Shown here: piece after piece, positions 61,913 to 64,000 of the stretch | How the letters are laid out: each line of letters begins with the position of its first letter | Position numbering within the stretch: position 1 is the first letter of the stretch | Assembly (NCBI GenBank): GCA_024220525.1 | Contig: JAMYWO010000032.1 | Span: 148,654-212,653 of the forward strand | Source of the DNA: Cochliopodium minus | Taxonomy: Eukaryota; Discosea; Himatismenida; Cochliopodiidae | DNA: 64,000 nt | Direction of reading: 5' to 3' | Made by a program: the position numbers and the translations under genes | The notes under the pieces: generated by a model | Told to the model about the DNA's origin: nothing | The model's input: the letters and a program-made list of their open reading frames with translations, nothing else | Databases searched by the model: none

Positions 61913-62674
61913 TCATTTCTTTGTGATTTGTTTGATCAAATTTAATACACGATCCCTAAAATTTTGGCTGGTGATTTTATTTCCAGTCTTATAGAAGGGA
62001 TTGGCGACCATATCTACATAGAAGCTATGCAATTGCAAGAAGATATTCTTGATTGATTTGGTATCTCCATTATCATCGACCACAAGAACGAATTTGATGT
62101 TGGTATTGGTGATATATCCATACACGTTATAATCTTCTGTAGGAAAGAGAAGGGAAAGATAATTGTCGTTGTTATTACCCTTACTACTTGATGATTTGGT
62201 GTTATTTACTATATTTTGAAAGTTTTGTAAAGTTTATCTGTTCAAAAATGAAAGTATTGTATGATTAGACAAGATTAATTTAAAGGATCTTGTCCAAAGA
62301 AAATGGGTTATATTTGTAAATAGATCCATTGAATGATAATTTAACTAAGAATTATTTTCAAAGACATTATGAATGATCTTTAATGAGAATAAAAAATTTT
62401 ATGGGGGTATTCACAAAATTTTGTGATATATTATTCTTTTTAAAAGTATATACCTTTTTCTTCTATCACATCCAATGAGGTATGTACAATGTAATGGTAT
62501 TTCAATTGTTCTTCATTATTCAGCTCATATCCACCAGAATTCTGATTGAATACCTCGATAAACAATGGGTTGTTCTTACAAAAAAAAAAAAATATTTGAA
62601 GGATATGAATAAATAGAAGCATGTATAGTGAAACATACAGATTTTCCAATAATACCAACACAAGCAACAAACAT
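61913..62674 (-). CDS. TRAPPC2L: TRAPP complex subunit 2-like (Tca17)
   Basis: Longin-fold subunit of the TRAPP complexes that act as Rab GTPase exchange factors in Golgi traffic. Three exons, 62639-62674, 62454-62574 and 61913-62208, encode 150 residues. Conserved pieces line up in order with animal TRAPPC2L: MFVACVGIIGKSNNPLFIE, EEQLKYHYIVHTSLDVIEEK, LFPTEDYNVYGYITNTNIKFVLVVDD, IFLQLHSFYVDMVANPFYKTG and a final helix. Insertions of about eight residues (VFNQNSGGYELNN region) and a Ser/Asn loop (TKSSSSKGNNND) make it slightly longer than human (140). The first exon is only 36 nt. The carotenoid-oxygenase gene ends 46 bp upstream on the same strand. Confidence 0.88.
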
Positions 62675-62720
62675 TTTTTTTTTTATTTTTATTTTTTTTG
62701 CTCAAAAAAAGAATTTAAAT

Positions 62721-64000
62721 TTAAATGGTTTTGATTTGAGATTCCATATCGCTTCTGCTGACCCACTTTCCATGGAAACCATAAGGAATTCTGTAAGGGA
62801 TCTCAAGCTTGGTACACACAGAAAGATCCTTGGCATCAAGGATCCAAAAAGAAGTAAAGTTAGTTTCTTCATTATGGACAAAAGACATCAAATAACCTTT
62901 TAAAACGTTAATGTTTAAAAAAAAAAATTTAAAAAAAATTTTTTTAAAAAAAATTATTACCATCATCTTCTTGTTTTCCATCTCTTTTCTTTACAAAAAT
63001 AAACTCTCCTCCATAATTTTTTTCTCCAAATTCTAGAGTGTGCGTTCTTTTGTGAGAAGAGAGATCTACTTTGGAGACGGAATCGAATAAGGGAGACTTC
63101 TCGTTGAGTTTTAAATTAGAAAGATAGGCGTACTGTGATTTGCGTCCCAAAAGAGAATTGTCAATGGTTGGAAAATCTGAAGATCTACCACTTTCTTAAC
63201 ATTTAAAAATTAATCAAAAATTAAAAAAAAAAATTCCAAAAAAAAAATTAAAAAAAAAATTCCAAAAAAAAAATATTTTTTTTACCTATTTTATCGTCAA
63301 AAACGAGTTTGTTCTTTTCCAAATCAACAGTCCATTTGTGAATATACATTCCGTTATCCTCGTCACCAACATGATCTGAATTCAAGCTGACGAACTTGGC
63401 TTTGCAAGCATAAAGATGAATGAGATCTTTTTCTCTCCAAGCATTAATAGTATGAAATACAAATCTTTAAATAAAAATAAAAAAAAAATAAATTTAAAAT
63501 TAATAAGTTAAAATAAAATCTTTTTTTACCCATTCGATATTTCAAACCATTTTATATCTTTTGAATCACCATATCTTGGAAATATTCCGATTTTTGCCTA
63601 AAAATTATATTAGATACGTCATTTGTATAAGATAAAATATAAAAGAAAGGAAGTTACGCTTTTCTTTAGGTCTAATGTGAAAACACTTCCACCACTTAAC
63701 ATCTCCTTCATATTCAATCCTAATGGGAAAACCAAGAAAATTGAGTGAGTTTCGCAAATAGCGAAATCGTGAATCATGGCAGGGTAATCTAAAAAAAATA
63801 ATAAAAAAATAATAAAAAAAAATGAAAAAAATAATGAAAAAAAAATTTGTTTATTAAAGAATTTTTTTAAAAAAATATTTTCTTTTTGTTTACCAGTGTC
63901 GATTGGAACTGTTTTGATGATTTTTCCTTCTTTGGAAGCAACAGAGTGGAACAGATATGGCTTTTGTTCCATTCTGTAACCGAAAAAAATCATTTCACCA
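62721..64000 (-). CDS. Carotenoid cleavage oxygenase family protein (RPE65/CCD-like), N-terminus outside window
   Basis: Non-haem iron enzyme of the carotenoid/retinoid/stilbene oxygenase family. Visible exons: 63894-64000 (cut by the edge), 63658-63788, 63530-63597, 63286-63464, 62961-63194 and 62721-62896, about 298 residues of the C-terminal two thirds, phase exact. Iron ligands are seen in MIHDFAICETHSIFLVFP (His of HDF), GFVFHTINAW and, near the end, PYGFHGKW. Blade motifs SAKIGIFPRYG, GRKSQYAYLSN, GGEFIFVKKRDGKQEDDGYLMSF and SFWILDAKDLSV fit the seven-bladed propeller. Substrate (carotenoid, apocarotenal or stilbene) cannot be deduced. The gene continues beyond base 64000. Confidence 0.93.

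Noticed and set aside
1-64000. tRNA, rRNA or other structured RNA genes
   Set aside because: I searched by eye for GC-richer cloverleaf-like stretches and conserved T-loop sequences and found none I can support; a covariance-model scan would be decisive.
1-64000. Retroelements or virus-derived elements
   Set aside because: No reverse transcriptase, integrase, capsid or polymerase motifs were noticed in any frame; the only mobile-looking DNA is the short inverted-repeat pair.

Overview
This window is nuclear DNA from a very AT-rich, intron-dense protist. Genes are broken by short GT-AG introns, mostly about 40-350 nt and made almost only of A and T. Spacers between genes are short, often 40-160 bp. 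Several proteins carry long Asn, Lys/Glu or Ser tracts, as in AT-rich amoebae and amoeboflagellates such as dictyostelids or Heterolobosea. The gene set (Mediator subunit, nuclear-pore export factor, TRAPP subunit, XPC, RhoGEF-RhoGAP, RCC1-RasGEF, class I cyclic-nucleotide phosphodiesterase) is eukaryotic and points to a free-living cell, but the sequence does not fix the genus.

Layout. 1-9640: CNDP-type dipeptidase (-, runs off the left edge), ankyrin-repeat protein (+), SnoaL-like protein (+), Mediator subunit 18 (+), LRR-PP2C phosphatase (+), then a 100-N gap. 9780-16823: cysteinyl-tRNA synthetase (+) and an MscS-like channel (-), both cut off at one shared tandem repeat, then a USP-type deubiquitinase (+) and a macrodomain protein (+). 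16910-24660: GLE1-like export factor, RhoGEF-PH-RhoGAP and XPC/Rad4 (all -). 24824-38000: cytochrome b5-domain membrane protein (+), glyoxysomal-type citrate synthase with 19 exons (+), and an NBAS-like tethering protein whose coding sequence is nearly all one 7.5-kb exon (-). 38143-49831: DEP-domain phosphodiesterase (+), charged repeat protein (-), a protein with a ribosomal-L19e N-terminus (-), IWS1/Spn1 (-), caprin-like RNA-binding protein (+), FAD-linked D-lactate dehydrogenase (-). 50309-64000: RCC1-RasGEF protein (+), RING/coiled-coil/VPS13 C-terminal fusion (+), FkbM-type methyltransferase (-), TRAPPC2L (-), carotenoid-oxygenase family protein (-, runs off the right edge).

The genes are ordinary housekeeping and signalling genes in mixed orientation, not a cluster for one pathway. 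Exon models were built by hand from splice sites and checked for reading-phase consistency across all joins; almost every gene closes exactly. Most worth following up: a RING finger spliced in frame to the C-terminal part of a VPS13 protein; a gene joining the N-terminal domain of ribosomal protein L19e to an unrelated acidic tail; many microexons of about 6-19 nt, some encoding catalytic or ligand residues; a short inverted-repeat element present twice, both times inside introns; and two places where neighbouring genes are both cut off at simple repeats, which looks like assembly error or rearrangement.
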